DNA of 64,000 nucleotides from Planomonospora sp. ID82291 (GTDB lineage Bacteria; Actinomycetota; Actinomycetes; Streptosporangiales; Streptosporangiaceae): NCBI RefSeq assembly GCF_015711645.1, contig NZ_JABTEX010000002.1, positions 868,001-932,000 of the forward strand. Reading direction: 5' to 3'. Position 1 is the stretch's first letter; the number at the start of each line of letters is the position of its first letter. Positions 26,801 through 36,907 of the stretch are shown in pieces. Made by a program: the position numbers and the translations under genes. The notes below the pieces were generated by a model, which was not told where the DNA came from, searched no databases, and worked only from the letters and a program-made list of their open reading frames with translations.

Positions 26801-29800
26801 CGAACGGCGTCTCGGCGTGGTCGAAGGCGGCCAGGTCGGCCTCCTTCACCCGCCGGAGCAGTTCGGTGAAGGTCGGGTCGCCGGAGGTGTCGGTGCGCAG
26901 CACGAGCGTGTTGACGAAGAAGCCGACGGCGTCGTCCAGCGCGCTGTCGCCCCGGCCCGCCACCGGCGTGCCGATCGGGATGTCCGTGCCGGCGCCGAGC
27001 CGGGTGAGCAGGGCCGCGAGGGCGGCGTGCAGCACCATGAAGACGCTCGCGCGGTTCGCCCGGGCGAGCGCCTCGATCCCGGCGGTCAGGCCGGGGCCGA
27101 ACCGGACGGGGACCGTGCCGCCCGCGCCGCTGGAGACGGCCGGGCGGGGCCGGTCGGCGGGCAGCTCCAGCCGGTCGGGCAGGCCCGCGAGGGCACCGGT
27201 CCAGTAGGACAGGTCGGTGTCGGGCAGGTCGCGCTGCCAGAGCGCGTAGTCGGCGTACTGCACCGGCAGCGGCGCGAAGGCGGGCGCGGTGCGCGCCTTG
27301 CGGGCCTCGTAGGCGGCCAGCAGGTCGCGGACCAGCGGCTCCGTCGACCAGCCGTCGCCGGCGATGTGGTGCAGGACCAGCACCAGCACGTGCTCCGTGC
27401 CGTCCCCGTCGCCGCCTCGGCCGCCGTCGCCGCCCCGGAGCAGGTGGGCCCGGAACGGGGGCTCGACCGCCAGGTCGAACCCGCGGCGCGCGACGGTCCG
27501 GACGGCCTCGGCCAGGTGCTCGCCGGGCTGCCAGACGGGCAGCGGCACCGGGCCGGGCTCCAGGATCCGCTGGCAGGGCACGCCGTCGCGCTCGGGGAAG
27601 ACCGTGCGCAGCACCTCGTGGCGGGCGACCAGGTCGCCGAGCGCGGCCTCCAGCGCGGTACGGTCCACCGGGCCGGGCAGGCTCAGCGCGATGGGGATGT
27701 TGTAGGTCGGGTTCGGCCCCTCGATCCGGTACAGGAACCAGAGCCTGGCCTGCGCGGACGAGAGCGGGACCGGGTCGGGCCGGTGCCGGGGCCGCAGCGG
27801 CGGCCGGGCGGCGTGGCCGGCGGGCAGCCGGGTGACGAGCTCGGCGGCGGTGGGCGCCTCGAAGATCGTCGCGATCGGCGTCCGGACGCCGAAGGTCTCC
27901 CGGATCCGCACGGCCAGCCGCGCGGCGAGCAGCGAATGGCCGCCGAGCTCGAAGAAGCCGTCCTCCACCCCGGCCCCGGGCACGCCCAGGACCTCGCGGA
28001 AGAGGTCGCGCATGGCGTGCTCGGAGGCGTTCTCCGGCTCCCGGCTCCGCCGCGTCGCGGCGTCGACGTCGGGCAGTGCCGCCCGGTCCAGCTTCCCGCT
28101 GGGGCTGCGGGGCAGCGCGTCCAGCCAGGCGAAGGCCGAGGGCACCATCCCGGCCGGGAGCCGGGCGGCGGCGAACGCGCGCAGCCCGTCGGCGTCCAGG
28201 GCGGTGTCGGTGGCCGGGGCGTCCGGCGATCCGGCGGCGTCCGGGAGGACCGGTGCGTCCGGGGCGGCGGGCTCTCCGGCGGGCTCTCCGGCGGGCACCG
28301 CGTAGGCGACCAGCCTGCCGCCGCGGACGGCCACGGCGGCGGCGGAGACCCCGGGGTGCTCCTCCAGCACGGCCTCGATCTCGCCGGGCTCGATCCGGAC
28401 GCCGCGCACCTTGATCTGGTCGTCGGTGCGGCCGAGCAGTTCGAGTCGCCCGTCGGCGGTCCAGCGGGCCCGGTCGCCGGTCCGGTACAGGCGCGAGCCG
28501 CCCGGCCCGGCCACGAACCGCTCGGCGGTCAGCTCCGGGCGGCGGAGGTAGCCGCGGGCCAGGCCGTCTCCGGACAGGTACAGCTCGCCCGCGACCCCGG
28601 CGGGAGCCGGCTGCAGCGCGTGGTCGAGCACGTGGGCGCGGGTGCCGAGGGTGGGGCCCTCGGTGCCGTCGCCGAGCCGGGTGTAGGCGTCGACGGTCGC
28701 CTCGGTGGGACCGTAGTGGTCGACCGCGAGCGTCCCGCTCTCCCGCAGCCGCCGCCAGAGCGGTTCGGGCACGGCCTCGCCGCCGACCACGACGATCCGC
28801 GGCGGCGCCGCCAGCAGCGCGGGCATCTCCTTCAGATGGGACGGGGTCAGGTCGAGGTAGTCGATCGCGTGCTCGCGGACGTGGGCGGTCAGCGCCTCGG
28901 GGTCCCGGTAGGTGTCGTCGTCGAGCAGGTGCAGCTCGTGTCCGCCGACCATCCACAGGACGGGGTCGAGGGAGGCGTCGAACGAGAACGACGCGGTGTG
29001 CGCCACCCGGAGCCGCTCGCCGGAGGGGAACAGCCGCTCGCGGTGGCTGGCGAACAGGGCCGCCAGGCCCCGGTGGGTCGCGACCACGCCCTTGGGCCGT
29101 CCGGTCGACCCCGACGTGTAGATCACGTACGCGGCGTCGTCGGGCCGGGGGAGGGGGAGCCCGGCGCCGGACGGGGGCTCCGCGGGTTCCGGGGAGGCCG
29201 GGAAACCCAGGGTCTCCGGGGAGGCCGGGGAGGCCGGGGAGTTCGGGAAGGCCGGGGGACTCAGGGTCTCCGGGGACTCGGGGGGCTCGGAGGACTCGGG
29301 GGACGCGGCCAGCCAGTCCGGGGTGACCACGATCGACGGCCGCGCGTCGGCGAGCATGAACTCCCGCCGGTCGGCCGGGTAGGACGGGTCGACCGGGAGG
29401 AACGCGGCGCCGCTCTTCAGTACGGCGAGCAGCGCCACCACCAGGTCGGCCGAGCGCGGCAGCGCCAGCGCCACGATCCGCTCGGGCCCGGCCCCTTCCC
29501 GGACCAGTCGCCGGGCCAGCCGGTCGGCCCGCGCACCCAGTTCGCCGAAGGTCAGCTCCTCGCCCGAGCAGACGAGCGCCCGCTCGCCGGGCGTCAGCCG
29601 TACCCGCTCGTCGAAGACCTCGACGACGCCGCGCGGCGCGGCGGACCCGGCGGAAGACCCGGGGGACCCGGGGGACGATCCGACGGCGGACCCCGGGACG
29701 GACCCGGACGGTCCGGTGGAGGACGCGGCGGACCCGGACGGTCCGGCGGGGGACGCGGCGGGCAGGAGCGCGGCGGCGGGCAGGGCCGCCTCGTCCTCCG

Positions 29801-31190
29801 CGGTGAGCAGCGGCAGGCGGCCGACCGGGGTGCCGGGCGGGACGTCGGCCAGGGCCGACAGGAGCCGGGCCAGCCGCCGGGCGTGGACGGCGAGGTCCCG
29901 CTCCGTGTACAGGGCGGCGTTCCCGTCGAGTTCGAGGGTGAGGCGGTCGCCGTCGAGCAGGAGCGCCACCGCCAGGTCGTCGACGGGTCCGGCGGCGAGG
30001 TTGCGCACGGTGGCGGGGAACGGACCGAACTTCACGTCGGAGGCGAACGGCTTGATGTTGAGCAGCGGGCCGAACAGCGCGCGCGAGGAGCCGGACAGGC
30101 CGAGGTCGCGGCGGAGCTCCTCGATCCGGTAGCGGGAGTGGCGGCGGGCCTCGGCCATCCGCCGGGCCGTCTGGCGGACCAGGTCGCCGAGCGGGACGCC
30201 GGGGCGCACGTCGAGCCGGAGCGGGAGCACGTTGACGGTCAGGCACGGCACCCGCAGGGCGGCGCCGGACCGGTTCATCAGCGGCAGGCCGACCAGGACG
30301 TCGGTGCTCCCGGTGAGCCGCCCGAGGTAGACGGCGACCCCGGCGGCGGTCACCTCGGCCCAGGTCGTCCGGGTCTCGCGGGCCAGCGCCTCCCAGTGCC
30401 CGGTGGCGGGCAGCTCCTCGCGGTGCCGGACGACCTCGCGGGCCGAGAGCGCGGGCGCGCCCGCCAGGCCCGCGGGCTCGGGGGCGCCGTCCAGCAGGCC
30501 GAGCCAGTAGGCGCGGTCCTTGGCGTGGCGCTCGGAGCCGAGGTAGGCGGCCTCCTCCTCCAGCACGGGCGCCAGCCCGCCGAACGGGCTCGGGCCGCTC
30601 GGCAGGCCGTCGGCCAGCGCGCCGTAGATCTCCGCGACCCGGCCGACGAGCATCGCCATCGCGTAGGCGTCGATCAGCAGGTGGTGCACGCGCAGGTACC
30701 AGGTGAACCGGTCGTCGGCCAGGCGGAGCAGGGCGTGGCGGGACAGGGAGCCGTCGGCGCCGCCGTCCACCGGGTCCACCGGGGTGCGCACGTCGGCGCG
30801 CATCCACGCCTCGGCGGCGGCCTCCGGGTCGTCCTCGCCGCGCAGGTCGAGGACGGTGATGGAGTCGCGCAGCGAGTCGCACTCCGGCAGGTACTGGGCG
30901 GGCTCCTCGGTGAAGCGCAGGCGCAGCGGCTCGGCCTCGGCCAGGCCGCGCCGGAGCGCCCGCTCGAACAGCGCCGGGTCGAGCGCGCCGTGGACGTCGA
31001 CCCGGTCGGCGGTGTTGTAGACGGGGTTGCCGGGGTCCAGCCGCTGGGCGAACCAGATGCCCGCCTGCGCCCCGGTGAGCGGGAAGGTCTCGGCGCCCGG
31101 TCCGAGAGCGCCCGGTCCGAGAGCGCCCGGTCCGAGAGCGCCCGGCCCGGCGGTGTTCAGTCCGGCGGTGTTCGACGCGGAAGCGCTCAA
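23814..31190 (-). CDS. dhbF: DhbF-type NRPS, C-A-PCP-C-A-PCP-TE, predicted DHB-Arg-like-Thr
   Basis: 2458 aa. Domains by residue: C1 35-470 (HHLLIDA), A1 525-1040 ([11 protein letters not shown]), PCP1 1052-1120 (GGHS, Ser1086), C2 1140-1565 (HHIAGDG), A2 1585-2110, PCP2 2125-2195 (Ser2159), TE 2215-2458 (GWSTGG, Ser2286). No epimerase domain. The A2 pocket reads D-F-W-N-V-G-M-V-H, the threonine code. The A1 pocket reads D-A-D-D-V-G-H-V-D, with acidic 278 and 331 as in arginine-type domains. Start TTG 31190 overlaps the carrier-protein stop (TTGA) and has GGAG 8 nt upstream. Low-complexity insertions occur at 14-32, 480-520, 628-678 (inside A1) and 2025-2072 (inside A2). Confidence 0.93.
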   Translation of the reverse strand: MSASASNTAGLNTAGPGALGPGALGPGALGPGAETFPLTGAQAGIWFAQRLDPGNPVYNTADRVDVHGALDPALFERALRRGLAEAEPLRLRFTEEPAQYLPECDSLRDSITVLDLRGEDDPEAAAEAWMRADVRTPVDPVDGGADGSLSRHALLRLADDRFTWYLRVHHLLIDAYAMAMLVGRVAEIYGALADGLPSGPSPFGGLAPVLEEEAAYLGSERHAKDRAYWLGLLDGAPEPAGLAGAPALSAREVVRHREELPATGHWEALARETRTTWAEVTAAGVAVYLGRLTGSTDVLVGLPLMNRSGAALRVPCLTVNVLPLRLDVRPGVPLGDLVRQTARRMAEARRHSRYRIEELRRDLGLSGSSRALFGPLLNIKPFASDVKFGPFPATVRNLAAGPVDDLAVALLLDGDRLTLELDGNAALYTERDLAVHARRLARLLSALADVPPGTPVGRLPLLTAEDEAALPAAALLPAASPAGPSGSAASSTGPSGSVPGSAVGSSPGSPGSSAGSAAPRGVVEVFDERVRLTPGERALVCSGEELTFGELGARADRLARRLVREGAGPERIVALALPRSADLVVALLAVLKSGAAFLPVDPSYPADRREFMLADARPSIVVTPDWLAASPESSEPPESPETLSPPAFPNSPASPASPETLGFPASPEPAEPPSGAGLPLPRPDDAAYVIYTSGSTGRPKGVVATHRGLAALFASHRERLFPSGERLRVAHTASFSFDASLDPVLWMVGGHELHLLDDDTYRDPEALTAHVREHAIDYLDLTPSHLKEMPALLAAPPRIVVVGGEAVPEPLWRRLRESGTLAVDHYGPTEATVDAYTRLGDGTEGPTLGTRAHVLDHALQPAPAGVAGELYLSGDGLARGYLRRPELTAERFVAGPGGSRLYRTGDRARWTADGRLELLGRTDDQIKVRGVRIEPGEIEAVLEEHPGVSAAAVAVRGGRLVAYAVPAGEPAGEPAAPDAPVLPDAAGSPDAPATDTALDADGLRAFAAARLPAGMVPSAFAWLDALPRSPSGKLDRAALPDVDAATRRSREPENASEHAMRDLFREVLGVPGAGVEDGFFELGGHSLLAARLAVRIRETFGVRTPIATIFEAPTAAELVTRLPAGHAARPPLRPRHRPDPVPLSSAQARLWFLYRIEGPNPTYNIPIALSLPGPVDRTALEAALGDLVARHEVLRTVFPERDGVPCQRILEPGPVPLPVWQPGEHLAEAVRTVARRGFDLAVEPPFRAHLLRGGDGGRGGDGDGTEHVLVLVLHHIAGDGWSTEPLVRDLLAAYEARKARTAPAFAPLPVQYADYALWQRDLPDTDLSYWTGALAGLPDRLELPADRPRPAVSSGAGGTVPVRFGPGLTAGIEALARANRASVFMVLHAALAALLTRLGAGTDIPIGTPVAGRGDSALDDAVGFFVNTLVLRTDTSGDPTFTELLRRVKEADLAAFDHAETPFDRLVEVLNPPRARNRHPLFQVMLVHQDAPAPGVEVVHTGTAKFDLTLNLDRSGSGFLEYSADLFDAGTARSVADRLVRLLEAAVADPERPVSGLGILSGAERRAVIEDWNGDRVSEPGATLPELFEAQARRTPDAVAVTAAGTELTYAELNARANRLAHKLAAHGAGPERIVALALPRSADLVVALLAVVKTGAAYLPLDPTYPVDRLDYMISDAAPVCVVDPGWLEDLDDWLDHDPERSLSPGGAAYVIYTSGSTGRPKGVLVTHHNVVRLMSATDHWFGFGPDDVWTLFHSYAFDFSVWELWGALLYGGRLVVVPYEVSRSPEDFLALLERERVTVLNQTPSAFYQLVAADDGRELALRYVVFGGEALELARLSDWYARRPGPSGPRDEPGPAGGGPLLVNMYGITETTVHVTHMPLSPDHREGSLIGRGIPDLRVYLLDDRLQPVPPGVVGEMYVAGDGLARGYLGRPGLTAERFVADPYGAPGSRMYRSGDLARWKPDGTLDYVGRADQQVKVRGFRIELGEIEAALLRHPAVGQAAVIVREDRPGDRRLVAYAVPDTAHGTAPGTEPGTPHGTEPGTPHDTAHDTAHGTEPDTAHDTAHGTVLDTAELRRFAAQALPDYMVPSAVVEIPALPLTVNGKLDRRALPAPAAPAAGGRPPATPLEETLCGLFAEVLDLPRAGADDGFFELGGHSLLAVRLVSRIREVLGTEVTIGALFEAPTPAGLAALVQGGGDGGVDPLAVLLPLRETGSAPPLFCVHPAGGLSWCYSGLIRHLPDRPIYGLQARRDPLPGSLRDLAADYVAQIRTVQPEGPYHLLGWSTGGIIAQEMAVQLRLAGHGVAPLAILDAYPAEGMRDLPPSDEAEALEALLTMGGFAPDAASTLEGAIAVLRREGSPLAGLPVETLRSLRDLYLNTNRLVRGLDTRVFDGDVLFFRATVDTIDDTLTPNTWRPHVSGMIDAHDVACSHKDMTRPGPIAEIGAIVAARLRERNR
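24985..25125. repeat. 12-bp-register tandem repeat inside the A2 domain
   Basis: Units such as gctgtgtcgtgc and gtgccgtgcggt repeat about a dozen times and encode a run of His-Asp/Gly-Thr-Ala/Glu-Pro tetrapeptides in the C-terminal subdomain of A2, between VAYAVPD and [11 protein letters not shown]. Frame is kept. Confidence 0.85.
31096..31150. repeat. three 15 bp repeats at the NRPS N-terminus
   Basis: The unit gcccggtccgagagc occurs three times and a fourth is degenerate. It encodes the PGALG repeats at residues 15-32 of DhbF before the first C domain. Confidence 0.85.
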
Positions 31191-31405
31191 CTCAGCAGCT
31201 CCGCCCAGGCCGCGACGGTGGGCTTCTCCGCCAGGTCGGCGAAGGTCAGCTCGACGCCCTCGCGGCGCCACCGCTCGATCAGGGTCATCACCCGGATGGA
31301 GTCCAGCCCGGCGTCCATGAGGTTCTCGTCGAACTCCAGCTCCTCGGGGTCCACGTAGAGCAGCTCGGCGATCTCGGCGCGGAGCCGTACGGCGGTCTCA
31401 GACAC
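31187..31405 (-). CDS. stand-alone aryl carrier protein
   Basis: 72 aa acyl-carrier fold with the phosphopantetheine site [10 protein letters not shown], as in the ArCP half of EntB/DhbB. DhbE should load 2,3-dihydroxybenzoate onto the serine for the first condensation of DhbF. In most catechol pathways this domain is fused to the isochorismatase; here it is a separate gene whose GTG start lies 8 nt inside the isochorismatase gene. Confidence 0.92.
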   Translation of the reverse strand: MSETAVRLRAEIAELLYVDPEELEFDENLMDAGLDSIRVMTLIERWRREGVELTFADLAEKPTVAAWAELLS

Positions 31406-32045
31406 CGGCCACCTCCCGGGTGAGGGCGCGGCTGAGCTGACGGGTGGTGACGGTGACGGCGCAGCGCTGGGCGGCGTAGTCGAGGGCCATCCGGTGGTGC
31501 TCGGCGGAGAAGTCGGCGACCGCGTCGGCCACCACGAACGGCTGCACGTCCCGCATGAACGCCTCGCAGGCGGTCATCAGCACGCCGATGTGCGCGTAGA
31601 TCCCGCAGACGATGAGCTGGTCGCGGCCGAGGGAGTCCATCAGCTCGGCCAGGCCGGTCCGCTGGTAGGCGCTGTAGCGCCACTTGGTGAGCAGCACGTC
31701 GCCCTCGCGCGGCGCCAGCTCCTCGACGATCCGGGCGTCGTGCGGGTCGGGGCCGATGCCGTCGCCCCAGAAGTCGAGGAGCAGGCCGCGCTGCTCGGCG
31801 CTCTGGCCGCCGGGCTGCGCCGAGTAGACGACGGGCACGCCCAGCGCCGCGCAGTGCTCGCGCAGCGCCAGGACGTTGGACATCAGCTCGACCAGCGGCG
31901 ACCGCCCGGGGGTGAAGGCGCGCACGAAGTGGTTCTGCATGTCGTGGACGAGCAGGACGGCGCGGCGGGCGTCGGGCCGCCACGCGACCCGGTTGGCGGG
32001 CAGGGTGTCCGGCATCGGGTACGGCTGGATCGGGGGGATCGCCAT
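31398..32045 (-). CDS. dhbB: isochorismatase without carrier domain
   Basis: 215 aa, matching the isochorismatase half of EntB/Dhb[14 protein letters not shown] (catalytic Asp), [31 protein letters not shown] and [19 protein letters not shown]. It converts isochorismate to 2,3-dihydro-2,3-dihydroxybenzoate and pyruvate. The C-terminal carrier domain is absent and encoded separately just downstream. It lies 6 bp after dhbE. Confidence 0.95.
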   Translation of the reverse strand: MAIPPIQPYPMPDTLPANRVAWRPDARRAVLLVHDMQNHFVRAFTPGRSPLVELMSNVLALREHCAALGVPVVYSAQPGGQSAEQRGLLLDFWGDGIGPDPHDARIVEELAPREGDVLLTKWRYSAYQRTGLAELMDSLGRDQLIVCGIYAHIGVLMTACEAFMRDVQPFVVADAVADFSAEHHRMALDYAAQRCAVTVTTRQLSRALTREVAGV

Positions 32046-32051
32046 GGTCTG

Positions 32052-33593
32052 TCAGGTCCTTTCGCGGAGGTGGCGCTTGCTGACCTTGCCCACCGCGGTC
32101 TGCGGGAAGGCGTCGACGAACTCGAACCGGTCGGGGATCTTGAAGGCGGCGATGCCGCGGTCCCGCAGGAAGGCCCGGAGCTCGGCCTTCTTCGGCGCCT
32201 CGCCGCGGCAGATCAGGTAGGCGCAGGTGCGCTCGCCCAGGTAGGGGTCGGGGACGGCGACCACGCTGGCGTCGCGGACCGCCGGGTGGGCCAGGAGGTG
32301 GTTCTCGACCTCCTCCGCGGCGATCTTCTCGCCGCCCCGGTTGATCTGGTCCTTGGCCCGGCCCTCGACGACGAGGTACCCGCCGGGGGTGCGCCGGACG
32401 ATGTCGCCGGTCCGGTAGAAGCCGTCCTCGGTGAACGCCGTCCTGTTGTGCTCGTCGGCGCGCCAGTAGCCGCGGATCGTGTACGGCCCGCGGGTCAGCA
32501 GGTGGCCGTGGTCGCTCTCGTTCCCCTCGTCGTCCAGGATGAGGATCTCGTCGTCCGGAGAGATGGGGCGGCCCTGGGTGGAGACGATCACGTCCTCGGG
32601 GTCGTCGAGCCGGGTGTAGTTGACCAGCCCCTCGGCCATGCCGAAGACCTGCTGGAGGGTGCAGCCCAGTTCGGGCCCGACCCGCTTGGCGGCCTCCTCG
32701 CTGAACTTGGCCCCGCCGACCTGGAGCACCTCCAGGCTCGACAGGTCGTGCGCGGTGGTCGCGGCGGCGTCCATCCAGACCAGCGCGAGCGGCGGGACCA
32801 GCGCGGCGATGGTGACCCTCTCCCGCTCGACGAGCGGGAAGCAGGTGCCGGGGCTCGGGTCGGGCGCCAGCACGCTGGCCGCTCCGGCGCTGAGCGCGCC
32901 GAAGACGCCCGGGGAGCTCATCGGGAAGTTGTGCGCGGCCGGCAGCGCGCACAGGTAGACGCTGTCGGGGGTCAGCCCGCAGATCTCCGCGCTGGCCCGG
33001 AAGCTGTAGACGTAGTCGTCGTGGGTCCGCGGGATCAGCTTGGGCAGGCCGGTGCTGCCGCCGGACAGCTGGAGGAACGCCACGTCCCCGGGGTCGGCGT
33101 CGGGCAGGTCGAGGGGGCCGGTCCCCGAGGGCGCCTCCAGCCCGGCCAGGTCGGCCAGGGTGAACGCGCGGGTGCCGGGGGCGTACGCCTTGTGCTCCTC
33201 GTCCGGGCAGACGTAGGCGGCGGCCTCGGTGAACGCGCAGAAGTAGGAGATCTCCGCGGAGCGGTGCGCGGGCAGCGCGAACACCGGCCAGGCGCCGATC
33301 CGGAAGAGCGCGAAGCAGACCTGGTGGAACTCGGGCACGTTCGGCAGCTGCAGGACGACCCGGTCGCCGCGCCGGATCCCGGCGGCGTGCAGCCCGGCGG
33401 CGAGCCGGTCGGCCCGCTCGTCCAGGTCCCGGAAGGTCCACCGGGCGGCGGGTGCGCCCGGGGAGCCGGGGGAGATCAGCGCGGGGCGGTCGCCGTACCG
33501 GGCCGCCAGGTCGCGCAGCAGGCCGCCGAAGGTCTCACCCCGCCAGTATCCGGCGGCGCGGTAGCGGGCGGCGGTGTCGTCAGGCCAGTGCAT
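32052..33593 (-). CDS. dhbE: 2,3-dihydroxybenzoate-AMP ligase
   Basis: 513 aa. ANL-family motifs: [18 protein letters not shown] (P-loop), [12 protein letters not shown] (aryl-acid pocket asparagine of DhbE/EntE), [20 protein letters not shown], and the terminal lysine in [13 protein letters not shown]. It adenylates 2,3-dihydroxybenzoate and transfers it to the aryl carrier protein. The start overlaps the end of dhbC by 14 nt. Confidence 0.96.
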   Translation of the reverse strand: MHWPDDTAARYRAAGYWRGETFGGLLRDLAARYGDRPALISPGSPGAPAARWTFRDLDERADRLAAGLHAAGIRRGDRVVLQLPNVPEFHQVCFALFRIGAWPVFALPAHRSAEISYFCAFTEAAAYVCPDEEHKAYAPGTRAFTLADLAGLEAPSGTGPLDLPDADPGDVAFLQLSGGSTGLPKLIPRTHDDYVYSFRASAEICGLTPDSVYLCALPAAHNFPMSSPGVFGALSAGAASVLAPDPSPGTCFPLVERERVTIAALVPPLALVWMDAAATTAHDLSSLEVLQVGGAKFSEEAAKRVGPELGCTLQQVFGMAEGLVNYTRLDDPEDVIVSTQGRPISPDDEILILDDEGNESDHGHLLTRGPYTIRGYWRADEHNRTAFTEDGFYRTGDIVRRTPGGYLVVEGRAKDQINRGGEKIAAEEVENHLLAHPAVRDASVVAVPDPYLGERTCAYLICRGEAPKKAELRAFLRDRGIAAFKIPDRFEFVDAFPQTAVGKVSKRHLRERT

Positions 33594-34803
33594 CGGTGCT
33601 CACTCCCAGGGCGCGCAGCATGGTCCGGAACTTGGCGGAGGTCTCGGCGAGCTCCCGCTCGGGGTCGGAGCCGGGGACGATCCCGGCGCCGGCGAAGAGC
33701 CGCAGGGTCCGCTCCGCCACCTCGGCGCAGCGGATGGTCACCGCCCACTCGCCGTCGCCGGCCGCGTCGGTCCAGCCGACCAGGCCGGTGTAGGCGCCGC
33801 GGTCGAACGGCTCCAGCTCCCCGATCACCCGCCGGGCCTCGGCGCGCGGCGTCCCGCACACGGCCGGGGTGGGGTGCAGGGCGGCGGCGAGCGCGAGGAC
33901 GGGGGTGCCGGGGTCGCGCAGCACGCCGGTGACCCGCGTGGACAGGTGCCACATCGTCTCGGTGGAGGTCAGCTCGGGGGACTGCGGCACCTCCAGGCGC
34001 GCGCAGTACGGCTGGAGCGCGTCGGCGACCGCCTCCACCACCAGGCGGTGCTCGTACAGGTCCTTGGCGGAGGCGGTCAGGGCCTCGGCGCGGCGGCGGT
34101 CCTCGGCGGGGTCGGCGCTGCGGGCCGCGGAGCCGGCGAGGGGGTTGGAGAGCACGGCCCGGCCGCGGCGCGAGACGAGTAGCTCGGGGCTGGCGCCGAT
34201 GAGGGTGCGTCCGCCGGGCAGCGGCGCGGCGAAGGACAGGTCCCGCCCGGCCAGGGGGCGCAGCAGGTCGCGCAGGTCGAGGGGGCCGTCGCCGTCGAGT
34301 TCCAGGGTCCGGGCCAGGACCACCTTGCGCAGGCCGTCCGGGTCGTCCGCGGCGCTCTCCATGATCTCCACCGCGCGCCGTACGGCCTTGCGGTAGTCGG
34401 CGGGACCGGGGACCGGCCGGACCCGCCAGCCGCCGCGCGGGGCCGCCGCGACCGGCGCCAGCGGACCCGACCAGGTCGCGGCATCCGGGACGATCAGGTG
34501 CGCCGCGCCGTCGAACCCGATCGCCCCGGCCGCCACCCCGCTCGCGGCCCCGTCCGTCACCTCGGCGGTGATCCCGTTCGCGCTTCCGTTCGCGCTTGTG
34601 TTCGCGGTTCCGTTCGCCGTACCGCTCGCCGCGCCGTCCGCGCCGAGCACGGCCGCCACCCGTTCGGGCAGGGAGCCGAGCCCACCGCCGACGACGGTGC
34701 GCACGCCGCGGGTGAGCAGCGTGCCGCCCGGCGAGGAGAAGAGCACCGACGCGCCGGGTGCGTATCCCGCCAGCGGATCCGCGGCGGTTGTCAGCGAATG
34801 CAT
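33580..34803 (-). CDS. dhbC: isochorismate synthase
   Basis: 407 aa. Chorismate-utilising fold with [57 protein letters not shown] and [12 protein letters not shown], all standard for DhbC/EntC. It makes isochorismate from chorismate, the first pathway step. Residues about 57-80 carry an Asn-Gly-Thr/Ser-Ala low-complexity insertion encoded by short repeats. ATG 34803 has only a weak ribosome site. Confidence 0.95.
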   Translation of the reverse strand: MHSLTTAADPLAGYAPGASVLFSSPGGTLLTRGVRTVVGGGLGSLPERVAAVLGADGAASGTANGTANTSANGSANGITAEVTDGAASGVAAGAIGFDGAAHLIVPDAATWSGPLAPVAAAPRGGWRVRPVPGPADYRKAVRRAVEIMESAADDPDGLRKVVLARTLELDGDGPLDLRDLLRPLAGRDLSFAAPLPGGRTLIGASPELLVSRRGRAVLSNPLAGSAARSADPAEDRRRAEALTASAKDLYEHRLVVEAVADALQPYCARLEVPQSPELTSTETMWHLSTRVTGVLRDPGTPVLALAAALHPTPAVCGTPRAEARRVIGELEPFDRGAYTGLVGWTDAAGDGEWAVTIRCAEVAERTLRLFAGAGIVPGSDPERELAETSAKFRTMLRALGVSTDALA

Positions 34804-34910
34804 CGAGGTCCAATCTGGTCGGGCGCGGAAGGCCGCGCCGCCGTCGGCGAGGGGGTCCCGTCCGGTCGGGCGCGGAGGCCGCGCCGTCGCCGGAGAGGGG
34901 TGCTGTCCGG

Positions 34911-35711
34911 TCACGTGCGGAGGGTCGCGCCGCCGTCGACGAGGAGGTCGTGCATGGTGATGTGCCGGGCCCGGTCGGAGGCGAGGAAGAGGACGGCGTC
35001 GGCGACGTCCGCGGGCTCGGCGACGCGGCCGAGCGGGATGCCGACCCGGAAGGCGGCGGGGTCGCCGTCGAGCACGGCGCTGCGCGCGTCCTCGGGCTCC
35101 CGGTCCCCGGCGAGCGCGCGCAGCATGGCGGTGTCGGTCGAGCCGGGGGAGACGACGTTGCAGCGGATGCCGTGCCGGGCCAGCTCCAGGCCCAGGCAGC
35201 GGGTGAACATGGCGGCGGCGGCCTTGGAGGCGGCGTAGGCGGCCATGCCGATCCGCGGCACCGAGGCGGCGTTGGAGCCGACGGTGACGATCACGCCGCG
35301 CCGCCGGGGGGTCATCCGGGCGGCGACCGCGCGGGAGGCGTGGAAGACGCCGTCGGCGTTGACGGCGAAGGTCCGCCGCCACCGCTCGTCGTCGGTCTCC
35401 GCGGCCTGGCCGGGCAGGAGCACGCCCGCGACGTTGACCAGGATGTCGATCGGGCCCAGGTCCCGCTCGACGGCCGCGACGGTCTCCTCGACCGCGCGCG
35501 GGTCGCACACGTCCAGCCGGTACGGCGTCGCGCCCTTGAGCTCCTCCGCCGGGGCGGCGTCCGGACCGCCCGCGGCCCCCGCCGCGGGCACGGCGTCCAG
35601 GTCGGCCGCGGCGACCCGCGCTCCCGCCCCGGCCAGGGCGGTGCAGACGGCCCTGCCGATGCCGCCGGCCGCCCCGGTCACCAAGGCGACCCGGTTCCCG
35701 ATCCCGTCCAC
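34911..35711 (-). CDS. dhbA: 2,3-dihydro-2,3-dihydroxybenzoate dehydrogenase
   Basis: 266 aa short-chain dehydrogenase: NAD-binding [16 protein letters not shown], and the active-site Tyr/Lys in [14 protein letters not shown] with the upstream Ser in VGSNAAS. It oxidises the dihydrodiol to 2,3-dihydroxybenzoate. GTG 35711 has GGAAGG 7 nt upstream. First gene of the operon; two iron boxes lie 15-54 bp upstream. A small Ala/Gly insertion (about residues 40-55) is lineage-typical low complexity. Confidence 0.95.
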   Translation of the reverse strand: MDGIGNRVALVTGAAGGIGRAVCTALAGAGARVAAADLDAVPAAGAAGGPDAAPAEELKGATPYRLDVCDPRAVEETVAAVERDLGPIDILVNVAGVLLPGQAAETDDERWRRTFAVNADGVFHASRAVAARMTPRRRGVIVTVGSNAASVPRIGMAAYAASKAAAAMFTRCLGLELARHGIRCNVVSPGSTDTAMLRALAGDREPEDARSAVLDGDPAAFRVGIPLGRVAEPADVADAVLFLASDRARHITMHDLLVDGGATLRT

Positions 35712-35726
35712 TCCACGACCTTCCGC

Positions 35727-35765
35727 TTAGGTTAGGCATGCCTTATTAAGGCAAGCCTTGCCTAA
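35727..35765 (-). promoter_or_regulatory. two DmdR/IdeR-type iron boxes at the dhb promoter
   Basis: Box 1 at 35727-35745, ttaggttaggcatgcctta, matches 15 of 19 consensus positions. Box 2 at 35747-35765, taaggcaagccttgcctaa, has the perfect palindromic core AGGCAAG-C-CTTGCCT. Centres 35736 and 35756 are 20 bp apart. An AT-rich TTAATAAG, a possible -10 on the minus strand, lies between them. Iron-replete repression of the whole operon is expected. Confidence 0.88.
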
Positions 35766-36094
35766 TTTGATACTTTCGTGGTGATCTGTCAAGTCGCGTC
35801 GGATCCTGCGATGGTCGGGCGGCATCGGGTCGACCTGACCGCATCGTCGGAGTCCGGAGTCGCGCGCGAGTCGTAAGGCTCTCGTCCTGCTGTCCCGCTC
35901 CGATCCCTGTGGCAACTCCGGAGCGTCGCGCTGCCGTCGCTGTGGGGTGGTGCAGTCGGTTGCGGTGGACCGATATGCGTGATGTGGGTGTAAATCCACC
36001 ACCCTGCCTAGATCATTATCGGTCGATCTTGATATACGTGATCGCCTTTATCCCCTCTTTATACGAATGGAGTCTTGGTGGGTTCTCCGCCTAG
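35766..36094. other. intergenic region, no gene seen
   Basis: 329 bp between the dhb iron boxes and the IS5-family element. It is less GC-rich than its surroundings toward the right. I found no open frame with protein character, no strong hairpin and no repeat. Confidence 0.5.
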
Positions 36095-36537
36095 GGCGTG
36101 TATTTGGTTGTGATCAAGAGGTGGTCCGGGCGAGGTCTTTGACCTAGATCATCGCGGCGCGAAGGTGGAGGCCGGCGAGGTAGCTCGCAGGGGTCTTGTC
36201 ATAGCGGGTGGCGATGCCTCGCCAGGCCTTCAGCTTGTTGATCAACAAGACGCCCGCGTCCCTCCACTGCCGGAAGCGGTTGTGGACGGTCGGCCAGGCA
36301 CCGAACTCCTTCGGCATCTCCCGCCACTGCCCACCCGTCCGAAACCGCCAGATCACGCCCTCGAACTGCTGTCGCAGCCGCTCGGGGTACGGGCCGTACC
36401 TGCCGATCGGCAGGTACGGCTCGATGAACTCCCACTCCTCGTCCGTCAGTTGCGCGCGTGTCACGTCCGACGGTCTACCGGATCAGGCCTCGGCATGAGG
36501 ACGAATCCCCGCAATTGATCACAACCCGATACGCGCC
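36095..36537 (-). mobile_element. internally deleted IS5-family element (MITE-like), CTAG target
   Basis: A 443 bp element with 23 bp terminal inverted repeats at 36095-36117 and 36515-36537 that differ at three positions. Both ends are flanked by CTAG (36091-36094 and 36538-36541), which looks like a 4 bp target duplication. The interior is the two ends of an IS5-type transposase gene joined in frame with the catalytic core removed. It could move only with a transposase supplied from elsewhere. Confidence 0.85.
36144..36464 (-). pseudogene. IS5-family transposase, catalytic core deleted
   Basis: 106 codons. The first 72 are the normal N-terminus of actinobacterial IS5 transposases (LTDEEWEFIEPYLPIG, FRTGGQWREMPKEFGAW, VHNRFRQWRDAGV). 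The rest is the usual extreme C-terminus (LKAWRGIATRYDKTPASYL, GLHLRAAMI). About 150 residues with the DDE triad are missing at the junction GVLLINKLKAW. Reading frame is preserved. Confidence 0.88.
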
Positions 36538-36552
36538 CTAGGGTCGTCCAGC

Positions 36553-36732
36553 ATGATTCTCCGAGCAGTCTTTCTTGCCTTTGGCGCCACAACCCTGTTT
36601 CTAGGGGGTTTGGTCAGCTTCTTCTCTACCGGCGTCCCTCGCGAGGGAGGCATCGGGTTAGCGATCGTTGGGGTCGGGTTCATGATCGGAGCACATGCTC
36701 AAGCTGTCGCGGCCTTGAAGGCGAATAAATGA
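36553..36732 (+). CDS. small two-helix membrane protein, unknown
   Basis: 59 aa: MILRAVFLAFGATTLFLGG, a short polar loop with STGVPREGG, then GLAIVGVGFMIGAHAQAV and a KANK tail. Two probable membrane helices. Base composition is clearly less GC-rich than the neighbours and it sits between two transposase remnants, so it may be acquired DNA. No clear ribosome site is present; it could be non-coding. Confidence 0.4.
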   Translation: MILRAVFLAFGATTLFLGGLVSFFSTGVPREGGIGLAIVGVGFMIGAHAQAVAALKANK

Positions 36733-36766
36733 GTGTTTGATCCTGGAAGTTCTGCCTGATTCGGTT

Positions 36767-36886
36767 TCAGGCACTGCGCCAGATCGGAATGGTTTCGCCA
36801 ATTAGGTGGCAGCTCATGAGATCGATCATCGTGATGTGGATCATGACTTTAGAGCTGGCCGGCAGGGTCTCGTAGTCGCGGGCCAT
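36767..36886 (-). pseudogene. transposase C-terminal remnant
   Basis: Reading ARDYETLPASSKVMIHITM then IDLMSCHLIGETIPIWR gives the characteristic C-terminal tail of a different IS5-type transposase subgroup common in actinomycetes. A stop lies in frame eight codons upstream of its first methionine and nothing else of the gene remains. It directly follows the PIN gene. Confidence 0.6.
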
Positions 36887-36907
36887 GTCAATCGACGTTG
36901 ATCTGCT

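Noticed and set aside
23610-31358. A 2582-codon open frame on the plus strand opposite the NRPS
   Set aside because: It is the antisense shadow of dhbF. Its translation is Arg/Gly/Val/Asp biased, shows no domain, and the opposite strand carries every NRPS motif.
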